Shown piece after piece: positions 15,994-22,977 of a DNA stretch of 64,000 nt. A program made the position numbers and the translations under genes. How positions within the stretch are numbered: the stretch's first letter is position 1; the number at the start of each line of letters is the position of its first letter. This stretch comes from a virus. The notes under the pieces were generated by a model, which ran no database searches, had not been told where the DNA came from, and worked only from the letters and a program-made list of their open reading frames with translations. The stretch lies in the IMG/VR virus record IMGVR_UViG_3300036790_000386, positions 1 to 64,000 of that record; one strand, 5' to 3'.

Positions 15994-16193
15994 ATATACC
16001 AGTTTGTGAAGATTTTGAAGCCATAGCTAAGGGCTTAAAAGATCTAGAAGCAGCTAAGAAAGATTACTCTTGCGCTAGATGCAGAGATATTGGTTGGGTT
16101 GAAATTAACGCAGCCAGCAATAAATGGACTACATGCATAGCATGTGGAAATCCTGGAAATAAAGCTAATCCAACAGTATTTTGGAGTGATTGA
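15990..16193 (+). CDS. Small zinc-finger protein, paralogue of the protein at 2156
   Basis: EDFEAIAKGLKDLEAAK is followed by CARC and CIAC knuckles, the same architecture and spacing as the protein at 2156-2419, so the pair arose by duplication. Probably binds one zinc ion. Role unknown; the helix-plus-finger form suggests an adaptor. Starts at an ATGA overlap with the preceding gene. Confidence 0.7.
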   Translation: MNIPVCEDFEAIAKGLKDLEAAKKDYSCARCRDIGWVEINAASNKWTTCIACGNPGNKANPTVFWSD

Positions 16194-16194
16194 T

Positions 16195-16521
16195 ATGGTT
16201 TCAAATGAAGAACGTAAAGCTTTGGTAGCTAAAATTGCAAATGAAACTGCGGATAAAATAATGACATTTGCAGTCAATAATGAGTTCAATATGGCTGATG
16301 CTTTGATTACGTTAGAGTATATTTCTACTGCAATTATAGTTACACTTGCTAGACAATATGCACCAACTAATCCAAAGATGTTTGTATCAGCTATGATGGC
16401 ATCTATATTAACTGGTGTTATTAATAATTCGCGTGACGAGTGTGATTCAACGGGTATTGATCTCGCTGAAGAACTAGGTGAACCAGCGCAGGAAGATCCA
16501 ACAGCTCCAGCTGCTAATTAA
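16195..16521 (+). CDS. Hypothetical helical protein, 108 aa
   Basis: Four predicted helices (EERKALVAKIANETADKIM, MADALITLEYISTAIIVTLA, PKMFVSAMMASILTGVI) and an acidic, proline-rich C-terminus. Moderately hydrophobic but not clearly membrane-spanning. ATG 16195 is chosen because GGAG lies 8 bases upstream; the longer frame only overlaps the zinc-finger gene. Not recognised. Confidence 0.65.
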   Translation: MVSNEERKALVAKIANETADKIMTFAVNNEFNMADALITLEYISTAIIVTLARQYAPTNPKMFVSAMMASILTGVINNSRDECDSTGIDLAEELGEPAQEDPTAPAAN

Positions 16522-16730
16522 TGTTAAAACATTTAACACTTAAATCTATTCTAACTAATAAGATTTTGATTTTATTTTTTCTTATATCACCGGGGCATAT
16601 TGAGGTTCAAACTTATACTATGAATTATTCAATTTGCAAGTTAGCTGTTCGTTATTATGATTATACTATGACTCAGCAGAGAGAATGTATTCTTCATAGA
16701 GGTCAATTGATTTTTGCGAGATGTGATTAA
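16521..16730 (+). CDS. Possible small protein, 69 aa
   Basis: Starts at a TAATG overlap. Residues 9-22 (SILTNKILILFFLI) are hydrophobic enough for a signal anchor, followed by a cysteine-, tyrosine- and arginine-containing tail. Amino-acid composition is less typical than its neighbours. An internal ATG giving 36 residues is an alternative. Low confidence that it is expressed. Confidence 0.35.
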   Translation: MLKHLTLKSILTNKILILFFLISPGHIEVQTYTMNYSICKLAVRYYDYTMTQQRECILHRGQLIFARCD

Positions 16731-16741
16731 AAATCAATCAA

Positions 16742-17329
16742 ATGTCAAATATTGTTCAAATTCCATTGAAGTATAAATCAGCGACGCTTTATTACGCGCT
16801 CGTAGATGAGGAAGATTTTGACTATTTGATGCAATTTGCTCCTTGGTATCTTTCTGTTTCAGCCAAAACATTTTATGTCTATAGCTTGAGCATTGTGCCT
16901 AGGCATGTTGTATTAATGCATCGGTTTTTGCTAAATATTAATGATAGAAAAGTTAAAACTGAACATATCAATGGTAATGGACTGCATAATTATCGATCTA
17001 ATATTAGAATTAAGATTAAAGTTTCTGAATGCGAAAATTATGTACCAAAACATCGCTATGCTCAAAAAATTAAAGATGGCATTTATTATTGTACTTTTTA
17101 CCATAAGTATAAAGTAACCGTTCTTTATAAGAACAGAACAATTAACGTCGGTTATTTTGATTCTCAACATGAAGCTTTAAAAGCGCGCAAAGAACAAGTG
17201 GCTAAACTTGCTAAGTTAGCTTTTAAAGAAGCACTTTCAATAGAAGATCTGTTAAACACTGATGTTGTAAGCACAAAACCTACAAAAGTTAACACCAAAA
17301 GCAAAGTTTTAACTCTTGAAGACCTGTAA
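16742..17329 (+). CDS. HNH endonuclease with AP2-like domain
   Basis: The N-terminal part (YALVDEEDFDYLMQF, then VVLMHRFLL) and the core EHINGNGLHNYRSNIRI follow the phage HNH homing endonuclease pattern, with E in place of the usual D before the catalytic His. The C-terminal part (YYCTFYHKYKVTV, NVGYFDSQHEALKAR) resembles an AP2 DNA-binding domain. A lysine-rich extension ends in KVLTLEDL, the recurrent early C-terminal tail, which is unusual for a homing enzyme. It is free-standing and lies directly before the structured region at 17330. Confidence 0.78.
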   Translation: MSNIVQIPLKYKSATLYYALVDEEDFDYLMQFAPWYLSVSAKTFYVYSLSIVPRHVVLMHRFLLNINDRKVKTEHINGNGLHNYRSNIRIKIKVSECENYVPKHRYAQKIKDGIYYCTFYHKYKVTVLYKNRTINVGYFDSQHEALKARKEQVAKLAKLAFKEALSIEDLLNTDVVSTKPTKVNTKSKVLTLEDL

Positions 17330-17606
17330 CAGAAAACAGATTACGGTTTGGCAACGACTCCCCATTGGGCCAAGCGCTCAGGCGTCTGGCAGACCTTCCA
17401 TGGGTGATAGTGCCAAGGCTCTAGCTAGGGCAGCCCTTGCTTGCCACAGAAGCCGCACCTTGGCAGGAAAAGTGAGCAATTTCAAAGGTTTAGCCCCCTG
17501 CTTCGTGTTCGGATCGACGCGCCCTGCCTCTGTGTCAAAAAGATAGACATTGTGTCTCTAACGTGATAGTCTCGTTTATATACATAATCTTGGAGACATA
17601 CCTAAA
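17330..17606 (+). ncRNA. GC-rich intergenic region, candidate structured RNA
   Basis: This 277-base stretch is clearly richer in G and C than its flanks and has no convincing gene. Clear helices: GCCA/TGGC plus GCGC/GCGT (17369-17390, tetraloop TCAG), an 8-bp stem TGCCAAGG (17411-17418) with CCTTGGCA (17458-17465) enclosing GGCA/TGCC, and AGACA/TGTCT (17545-17557). A T-arm-like segment (GTGTTCGGATCGAC) lies at 17506-17519. The last 40 bases are AT-rich and may hold a promoter for the next gene. It fits no RNA family I can name; a Y RNA for the phage Ro60 protein is one possibility. Confidence 0.5.
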
Positions 17607-17846
17607 ATGTTCGACCTTCGCGCAGTCTCGCTTGAAATTGAACGCCTCGCTTGTGGTGCCGGATCAGCAAAAGTTGATACCATAAACCTTCTTGAAACAA
17701 TTCTTCAAGCAGATTTCAAAAATTTAGAGCTTGCCGCTAAGCTGCGCACTTCTTGGTTTCTTTTGGCGGAAGTTCAACGTCTCATGATTGAAGCTGATAA
17801 CATAGTTATAGCACAAGTGCAGGAGGAAACTATCAATGAAGCTTGA
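17607..17846 (+). CDS. Hypothetical helical protein, 79 aa
   Basis: Almost wholly helical (VSLEIERLACG, TINLLETILQADFKNLELAAKLR, LLAEVQRLMIEADN). Not recognised. GGAG lies 11 bases before the ATG. It is the first gene after the structured intergenic region and overlaps the winged-helix gene by 11 bases, so the two may act together. Confidence 0.65.
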   Translation: MFDLRAVSLEIERLACGAGSAKVDTINLLETILQADFKNLELAAKLRTSWFLLAEVQRLMIEADNIVIAQVQEETINEA

Positions 17847-18102
17847 TATTCAGAAACTCGTTGTAAACGAAGAATATAAGCATCTGACTCTTCGAGCGGC
17901 TGCTATTCTAGTACAGATTCAGCGTGGTAAAGAAACAGCAATAGAAATTTCTAAGATTTTAAATATCGAAGAAGCTGCTACTTGCCGTTCTGTTAATAAT
18001 TTAATCAAACTCGGTTTAGTAAACAGTCGTGTTGATGCAAATGACATGCGCAAACATATTCTTTCCGCAACTCCTCAAGCTTTAGTATTCTTTAATGGAT
18101 AA
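17836..18102 (+). CDS. MarR-like winged-helix protein, 88 aa
   Basis: The pattern LRAAAILVQIQRG, ETAIEISKILNIEEAATC-then-RSVNNLIKLGLVN is a helix-turn-helix with recognition helix, followed by a wing (SRVDANDMRKHILSATP). This resembles the DNA-binding core of MarR regulators without their dimerisation helices. It probably regulates phage or host transcription. An AGGAGG site precedes the ATG. Confidence 0.65.
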   Translation: MKLDIQKLVVNEEYKHLTLRAAAILVQIQRGKETAIEISKILNIEEAATCRSVNNLIKLGLVNSRVDANDMRKHILSATPQALVFFNG

Positions 18103-18107
18103 CTCTA

Positions 18108-18437
18108 ATGCATATGTTTGATGAAAGCAGACCACAAATTAATGGTCTACCTGCTTACGGAAATCCAGCTATTGCAGTTCTACCAAGATTAAACATCACG
18201 CCAAATCGCGGTGAAACTGTCACAATTTCAGTTATCTTAGCGATTGATTGTTTAATTTTTAGTGAATTTAAAGTCTTAGTCTCTGAAGAACGGCTTGAAG
18301 GACTTCTACAGGATTATCGTTCTGACCCTGAAACATTCTTAAAAATTCTTTTTGGTTATGAAAGCCCAAAGAAGTTAACAATGATAGTCAAGCCTCAGAT
18401 TAAAAAAGTTGAACTTGATATAAGTGATTTTCTTTAA
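18108..18437 (+). CDS. Hypothetical protein, 109 aa, ends in LDISDFL
   Basis: Not recognised. A proline-rich N-terminus precedes a beta-rich region (TVTISVILAIDCLIF) and a helix (SEERLEGLLQDYRSD). The last residues, KKVELDISDFL, are another version of the recurrent early C-terminal peptide. The stop overlaps a following ATG (TAATG at 18435-18439). Confidence 0.65.
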   Translation: MHMFDESRPQINGLPAYGNPAIAVLPRLNITPNRGETVTISVILAIDCLIFSEFKVLVSEERLEGLLQDYRSDPETFLKILFGYESPKKLTMIVKPQIKKVELDISDFL

Positions 18438-18541
18438 TGACAAAAGTTCCAGAGTAAGATGGCCGAGGCTACACAGACCGTGAAACTGCTGATCTGAGAC
18501 AAAAAGTAAGACTTACAAAAATTTTCATAATTAAATCTTAA
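18437..18541 (+). pseudogene. Small frame interrupted by one TAA stop
   Basis: ATG 18437 overlaps the previous stop but meets TAA at codon 7 (18455-18457). Without that stop the frame continues for 27 codons of protein-like sequence (DGRGYTDRETADLRQK and on) to TAA 18539. One base change would restore it. It may be a broken gene, a sequencing error, or no gene at all. Confidence 0.35.
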
Positions 18542-18556
18542 GAAAGAATATAATAA

Positions 18557-18754
18557 ATGCGTAAGTTGACTTGTACTACCTGCAATGGATTTGGCACTGT
18601 TCGTCGTTTTGGCTCATGCACTGATTGTAAAGGCAAAGGCCACTTTATAGTAGATACGCCAAACAAAGTTATCACACTAAAATATCATGAAGCATTGATA
18701 ATGGCGCTTAAGGCACAATGTCTATTGCGGCCGGCAACTACTACCGGTGCCTAA
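18557..18754 (+). CDS. DnaJ-type zinc-finger protein, 65 aa
   Basis: Two copies of C-x2-C-x-G-x-G-like knuckles are visible: CTTCNGFGTV and CTDCKGKGHF, the signature of DnaJ cysteine-rich domains. The C-terminal half is a helix (YHEALIMALKAQCLL). Too short to be a chaperone; probably a zinc adaptor. AAAGAA precedes the ATG. Confidence 0.7.
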   Translation: MRKLTCTTCNGFGTVRRFGSCTDCKGKGHFIVDTPNKVITLKYHEALIMALKAQCLLRPATTTGA

Positions 18755-18773
18755 AAAACATAGTATTATTCTT

Positions 18774-18914
18774 ATGCAAGCTATAGATAAGAAGAATGAA
18801 GACAAACCTTATGAGCGTCAGTTTGTCATAAAATACTGTGCCAAATATAATGTTGAAGCAGCATATCCAGTTAACTCAGTTTATTGCACAATATGCAGAA
18901 AGCAACTCTCATGA
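18774..18914 (+). CDS. Small cysteine-containing protein, 46 aa
   Basis: A 46-codon frame between two genes ends in an ATGA overlap with the next start. It has a charged N-terminus (DKKNEDKPYERQF) and cysteines in KYCAKY and VYCTICRKQ, so a small zinc site is possible. No good ribosome site is seen. The coupling to the next gene is the main support. Confidence 0.45.
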   Translation: MQAIDKKNEDKPYERQFVIKYCAKYNVEAAYPVNSVYCTICRKQLS

Positions 18915-19177
18915 AATCTTTCACAGCAGATATTCGTGTTTTGGGCGGTTTGCCTGTAACAATCAAATTTTATATAGCACCGCCAGATCCTGATGTCGGT
19001 ATCTTTAATAGCTATATTGATGATTGGGAAATCATCAGAATCAATGATCGAAAATGCAAAAGCGCTAACTGGCTTATTAAACGTATCGAAGCCAATAAGA
19101 AAGAAGTAGAACGCATTGAAGAAGAATTAATGTGTTCTATTCCTGGACCTGAAGATCGCGATCGCGACGACTATTAA
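18911..19177 (+). CDS. Hypothetical protein, 88 aa
   Basis: Beta-strands at the start (FTADIRVLGGLPVTIKFYI) are followed by PDPDVGIFNSYIDDW and a helical, acidic C-terminus. This resembles a conserved small phage protein of unknown function. ATG 18911 is chosen because it overlaps the preceding stop; an upstream TTG at 18884 is in the same frame but less likely. Confidence 0.65.
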   Translation: MKSFTADIRVLGGLPVTIKFYIAPPDPDVGIFNSYIDDWEIIRINDRKCKSANWLIKRIEANKKEVERIEEELMCSIPGPEDRDRDDY

Positions 19178-19205
19178 TTCAATCTCAAACAAATAAGAAT
19201 TTTTC

Positions 19206-19679
19206 ATGACCATTTTCACATTTTTTGAAGTAAAAACCCTTATCAATGATGCTATTCCTAAAAATGCAGATAAAGATATTGTACGTACTGCATTACTTTC
19301 ACTTATAACACCAAGACTTGAATTAACAATTGAGTGTCTTTCAAAATCAATACAGGATTTAATTCCCGAAAACATTGCAGCAGAAAGTATAATTAATGTT
19401 ATTGTTGATGCTCTTGTTACGCAATCACTTGCGCGTACAGGTTCTGATTATTTAATTCAAAATTTACGCCACATTCAGCAATTAATTTACGTCGAATACA
19501 TGAAAACATTACTATTTGCAATTGCAGATGTTGATGGTTTCAAAAGCACGCATCTTGCAGAACTTAACCGTTTAGCTTTCAGCGATGAAGAAAGTGCGTT
19601 TATCGACCAGAATAGTAAAAATATTATCACTGCATTGATGAATGGTACACAAATATCAGAATTACTCTCTAAAAACTAA
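19206..19679 (+). CDS. Hypothetical helical protein, 157 aa
   Basis: All-helical with many leucines and isoleucines (LELTIECLSKSIQDLI, SIINVIVDALVTQSLA, NLRHIQQLIYVEYMKTLLFAI). Not membrane-like because charged residues recur. Not recognised. ATG without a clear binding site. Confidence 0.6.
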   Translation: MTIFTFFEVKTLINDAIPKNADKDIVRTALLSLITPRLELTIECLSKSIQDLIPENIAAESIINVIVDALVTQSLARTGSDYLIQNLRHIQQLIYVEYMKTLLFAIADVDGFKSTHLAELNRLAFSDEESAFIDQNSKNIITALMNGTQISELLSKN

Positions 19680-19723
19680 ATTAGTAGAATTGTTCTGCTA
19701 ATCAATTAAAGAAAGTTGGATTA

Positions 19724-20023
19724 ATGTCTGAGACTCCGATGAACCTTAAACGGAACGTTTTGCCAATTCCAGGTGGGCTTAAAGCCGTCTATAATTTTAC
19801 TGATGGCACCTTTCTTGGCGAAATTGTTTGTATTACTGTTGGACCAACCGGCCCGCAAAATTTACCTGCTTTATTGCTGGATTTTGCAAATGCACTCAAT
19901 GACGCAGCAAAAGCAGCAAAAGAAGCTAATGATGCAAAAATTGCTAAAGCTAATGAAGGAATGGCAGCTACAGCTGTTTCACTTGATGCTCAATCTGAGC
20001 CAGAAAGTAACTCTGGACCATAA
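19724..20023 (+). CDS. Hypothetical protein, 99 aa, alanine-rich C-terminus
   Basis: A beta-rich N-terminal part (GLKAVYNFTDGTFLGEIVCI) precedes an alanine- and lysine-rich helix (ALNDAAKAAKEANDAKIAKA). Not recognised. The stop codon lies inside the first unit of a 14-bp tandem repeat, so the gene's 3' end may have been altered by repeat expansion. AAAGAAAG precedes the ATG. Confidence 0.6.
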   Translation: MSETPMNLKRNVLPIPGGLKAVYNFTDGTFLGEIVCITVGPTGPQNLPALLLDFANALNDAAKAAKEANDAKIAKANEGMAATAVSLDAQSEPESNSGP

Positions 20024-20054
20024 TTGCTGGACCATAATTGCTGGACAATAATTG
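20013..20054 (+). repeat. 14-bp tandem repeat, three units
   Basis: Units CTGGACCATAATTG at 20013 and 20027 are identical and a third at 20041 differs by one base. The first covers the stop codon of the preceding gene. The repeats probably arose by slippage. Confidence 0.9.
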
Positions 20055-20082
20055 CTGCTCCATTTAAAGCTGGATTTAATTA

Positions 20083-20670
20083 ATGACTAAAGCTATAACT
20101 GAAGATCAAAAATCCCAGTTAAAAGAACTTTGGCTAAAACATACCCCAAAAACTGTAATTGCTAAAAAGCTTAATATGTCTGTTCAAGCAATTTCAACTT
20201 GGGGCGAGTTGCAAAATTTACCTCCATATGTAAAGCGTAAAAATACTCCAGTCTGTGCTAAAGATTGGCCTGAAAGTTTTAAAGAAAAATTTCGTAAACT
20301 TTACTCTAATAAAGATAATACTTATCAAGACATAATTAAAGCTTTAAACGATAAACAGTGCTGCAATTCACGACATATTCGTCTAGCGCTTCATTATTTG
20401 AACATTACACCACAATCTCTTAATAAGGTAGATAGAGATGCCAGAAGGAATCAAAAAGAGCTTCAAGAAATTCAAAAAAGAGCTAAAACTTCGCAAGAAA
20501 AAAAAATTGAAGTGCCGTCTGACGCTCATAATTGGGACACACAAGGAAGATGTCGAATTTGCCTTAAGTGCCAAGAAAAGCAATATAAATCAACCCGTCA
20601 TTGTATCCAAGGTGGACATCTTTTAAGCTGGCTTCCAGCAATATCCCCAACATGCAGCAAAAAGAAATAA
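20083..20670 (+). CDS. Helix-turn-helix protein with C-terminal zinc cluster
   Basis: The N-terminus (LKELWLKHTPKTVIAKKLNM then SVQAISTWG) is a resolvase/GcrA-like helix-turn-helix. A second helical unit (KEKFRKLYSNKDNTYQDII) looks like a repeat of it. The lysine-rich middle leads to CRICLKCQEKQ and RHC, which may bind zinc. Probably a DNA-binding regulator. Ends 4 bases before the next ATG. Confidence 0.6.
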   Translation: MTKAITEDQKSQLKELWLKHTPKTVIAKKLNMSVQAISTWGELQNLPPYVKRKNTPVCAKDWPESFKEKFRKLYSNKDNTYQDIIKALNDKQCCNSRHIRLALHYLNITPQSLNKVDRDARRNQKELQEIQKRAKTSQEKKIEVPSDAHNWDTQGRCRICLKCQEKQYKSTRHCIQGGHLLSWLPAISPTCSKKK

Positions 20671-20674
20671 ATAA

Positions 20675-21310
20675 ATGATAAAATTTCAAAAAATTCTTAT
20701 TTACGGTGTAGTATCGCTGTATGCAACAATGCTGCTTGCAGCTTACACCAATAAACTAAATCTCCATGAAACATTAACACTGACATTTTTGCCAGCTATT
20801 CTTTTGCTTTATTTTTATCCAACAATTTATGCTTTTAAACTTAATAGATCATTTGTCATTCCTGTTTTATTGGTTAATACATTTTTTGGTTGGACTATAG
20901 TTGGCTGGCTATTAGCTCTATATGGCGCAATTAATAAAAAAGAAACAGAAAGCAGTGCTAAGGTTTTAAAAGAAAGACAAGCTGCATTTAATGCGTTAGG
21001 CGCTTTGATGCTTTTTGCAATTTTACTCTTTATTTTGCAATCATTGGGAATTTTTGTTCATAGCTTTAATTTCATGAACCAAGATGCAACAGATTATTTA
21101 TTTTGGGGTCTGTTAATTGGTTTGTATTTTCTTCCAACATACATTGCATATAAATGCAAATCCAACATTATTCAAGTCATTTTTCTGTTAAATATCTTTC
21201 TTGGTTTAACTGGCATTGGTTGGTTATTCTGTGTTGCTCTTGGAATTTGGAGTGGAGCCAGAAGAATTATTATTATAGATAATATAAATCAACTTCATAA
21301 AGAAGATTAA
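20675..21310 (+). CDS. Membrane protein with two superinfection-immunity (Imm-like) domains
   Basis: Two copies of the superinfection-immunity domain are visible. The first is LYFYPTIYAFKLN with VNTFFGWTIVGWLLALY; the second is YFLPTYIAYKCK with LNIFLGLTGIGWLFCVALG. Each has the conserved P-T-I/Y-A and F-x-G-W/L-x-x-x-GW core of the T4 Imm family, whose members block entry of DNA from further phages. Extra hydrophobic helices precede each copy, giving about six spans. A fused tandem form in one protein is unusual; it is otherwise inferred to act at the inner membrane. Confidence 0.75.
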   Translation: MIKFQKILIYGVVSLYATMLLAAYTNKLNLHETLTLTFLPAILLLYFYPTIYAFKLNRSFVIPVLLVNTFFGWTIVGWLLALYGAINKKETESSAKVLKERQAAFNALGALMLFAILLFILQSLGIFVHSFNFMNQDATDYLFWGLLIGLYFLPTYIAYKCKSNIIQVIFLLNIFLGLTGIGWLFCVALGIWSGARRIIIIDNINQLHKED

Positions 21311-21322
21311 GGAGAAACTAAC

Positions 21323-21751
21323 GTGCGCAGAAGTGAAGAAATTGTCAGTAGATACAAAGAATTAAGTAAAAATGAACATGAAGATTCATTTGGAATTCAA
21401 CGGACAAATTTACTAAAATTTTTACCATTTAGTACAATTAAAACATATCTTCGTCCAGATTTTCCAGAAGAAGCTCGTGATATGTGGGACTGGAAGCCAG
21501 TAACAGAAGAAACTGTTAAACAAATCATTTTTGACTATATGCCATTTGCTTGGAAAAAAGCCAACCAACGGCGCAGTGTTCCTGCAATACGCTCATTGGA
21601 GCATATGAAAATCTGGTTATGGTTGCTTGAAGATACTCTTGCAGATCAACTGGAATATTATCAGTTTTACGGCAAAGACAAACTAGAAATGATCTGCAAC
21701 AAGTTCAACTGGTGCTGGGAAAAGTGGGACAATGGTGAAAGATTTAACTGA
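21323..21751 (+). CDS. Hypothetical protein, 142 aa (GTG start)
   Basis: A helical protein rich in tryptophan and aromatic residues (DMWDWKPVTEE, MKIWLWLLEDTLADQLEYY). It resembles small phage proteins of unknown function seen near nucleotide-metabolism genes. GTG 21323 follows AAGGAG closely, which fixes the start. The stop overlaps the next ATG. Confidence 0.7.
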   Translation: MRRSEEIVSRYKELSKNEHEDSFGIQRTNLLKFLPFSTIKTYLRPDFPEEARDMWDWKPVTEETVKQIIFDYMPFAWKKANQRRSVPAIRSLEHMKIWLWLLEDTLADQLEYYQFYGKDKLEMICNKFNWCWEKWDNGERFN

Positions 21752-22194
21752 TGCACATAATTGTAGACATTGATGGTACGCTTGCAGATGGCACTCATCG
21801 CCAGCATCTAATTAAAGGTGGCCCTGATAACATAAATAAATGGAAAGATTATCAAGCTCTATCTCACCTTGATGCAGTTATTGAGCCAATTGCTCATGTA
21901 GTTAGACAGCTTTATTGTGCAAAGAATACTATATTAATTTGCACCGGCCGCCAACAGTTTGAACGAGCCGCAACGGTCAAGTGGCTTGGAGAGAACTCTA
22001 TACCATTCCATGAAATATTTATGCGCACTTCTAACGATTTCAGACACGATGATATTATTAAAGAAGAATTACTGGATTACATGCTTACGCAAGGATTTTT
22101 GCCTCAGCTTGTTTTCGAGGATCGTCAGTGTTGTGTTGATCTATGGAGACGCAGAGGATTAGTTTGTTGTCAGGTAGCTCCAGGTAATTTTTAA
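21751..22194 (+). CDS. HAD-family phosphatase (polynucleotide kinase 3'-phosphatase-like)
   Basis: Motif I is VDIDGTLAD, with HRQHL just after; motif II is LICTGRQ followed by AATVKWLGENSIPF; motif III/IV is VFEDRQCCVDLWRRRGLVC, ending QVAPGNF. This arrangement matches the phosphatase domain of T4 polynucleotide kinase and its stand-alone phage relatives, which remove 3' phosphates or act on nucleotides. No kinase domain is present, so end repair would need another enzyme. Confidence 0.8.
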   Translation: MHIIVDIDGTLADGTHRQHLIKGGPDNINKWKDYQALSHLDAVIEPIAHVVRQLYCAKNTILICTGRQQFERAATVKWLGENSIPFHEIFMRTSNDFRHDDIIKEELLDYMLTQGFLPQLVFEDRQCCVDLWRRRGLVCCQVAPGNF

Positions 22195-22236
22195 AGCACA
22201 ACTCAAACCTAATCTTAAAAAGAAAGCTAAACGTAA

Positions 22237-22659
22237 ATGAGAATCGAAGAAAAACTCTTTTATCTTGAAGAAATGATAAAAGAAATAGGTATAACAATTA
22301 ATTCAAATTGGCCAGATATTTCTCGTGAATTTCCACAGTTAAAGTATAGAACCAAAGAACAAGGTGTTTGGTATTATGGCTACAGATGCGCTATGCGTGA
22401 TATATTTATGTATTTAATTGAAGAAACTGAAGAAGAAAAAGAAAAATCTGAAAAAGATTGTGCGCAGCTTGAAGATCTTGTAACTGAAAATGAAAGACTC
22501 AGAACAGCTTTGCTAACACTTTGGACTAATGATACTATAACTTTTGGATTTGGACATGAACAAGAAACTGCTATAATTCCAGACGCAATTAAAAATTTCG
22601 CAGGAAGTATTTTATATCCAAGCCAAAATAAAATTTCACTTAAGGAGCCAAAAAAATAA
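22237..22659 (+). CDS. Hypothetical protein with coiled-coil segment
   Basis: Residues ~60-90 (EETEEEKEKSEKDCAQLEDL then VTENERLRTALL) form a probable coiled coil. The N-terminal part contains GVWYYGYRCAMRDIF. Not recognised. Its stop overlaps the next ATG (TAATG). Confidence 0.6.
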   Translation: MRIEEKLFYLEEMIKEIGITINSNWPDISREFPQLKYRTKEQGVWYYGYRCAMRDIFMYLIEETEEEKEKSEKDCAQLEDLVTENERLRTALLTLWTNDTITFGFGHEQETAIIPDAIKNFAGSILYPSQNKISLKEPKK

Positions 22660-22928
22660 TGGCTACATATGATGAAGCGAAAGAAGCAGTTAGTGAAGGC
22701 TTTATCGCTAAGCGCGAAGCTTGGGAAGATGATCAGGCGATTGTTTTAGCTTTATTTGGAAATAAATTTGGCTTCCCTGTCTATATTAACGATGGGCGCT
22801 TGCATGATCAAACAGGCTTCATTAAGCGTTATTATGCGAATTCTGATGATAAAGCTGCTACGGATTGGGTGTGGCAAAAGGCACAATATTCGCTTGAAGA
22901 TACAGTTTCACCAAATCTATTAAACTAA
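22659..22928 (+). CDS. DUF2829-like protein (possible Tad2-type anti-Thoeris)
   Basis: The layout YDEAKEAVSEGFIAKREAW at the N-terminus and DKAATDWVW at the C-terminus recalls DUF2829, whose members include Tad2, a sponge that sequesters the Thoeris signal molecule. The middle (FPVYINDGRLHDQTGFIKRYYA) is less standard. The match is from the pattern only, and other roles are possible. AAGGAGCC precedes the ATG. Confidence 0.4.
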   Translation: MATYDEAKEAVSEGFIAKREAWEDDQAIVLALFGNKFGFPVYINDGRLHDQTGFIKRYYANSDDKAATDWVWQKAQYSLEDTVSPNLLN

Positions 22929-22977
22929 TGATTATATTAAAAATCTAAAACTAGAATTGTAGAGTTGGAATTCAGGC

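Noticed and set aside
17500-17530. tRNA gene suggested by a T-arm-like segment
   Set aside because: The conserved A of the T loop is missing and no acceptor or anticodon arm could be built.
17316-17546. Plus-strand frame of 76 codons through the GC-rich gap
   Set aside because: It starts inside the preceding gene, its residues look like translated noncoding sequence, and strong hairpins fit an RNA better.
17330-17606. Group I intron, tmRNA or RNase P RNA
   Set aside because: No convincing P7/R-S core, no mRNA-like tag frame, and no conserved RNase P motifs; neither flank is an interrupted gene.
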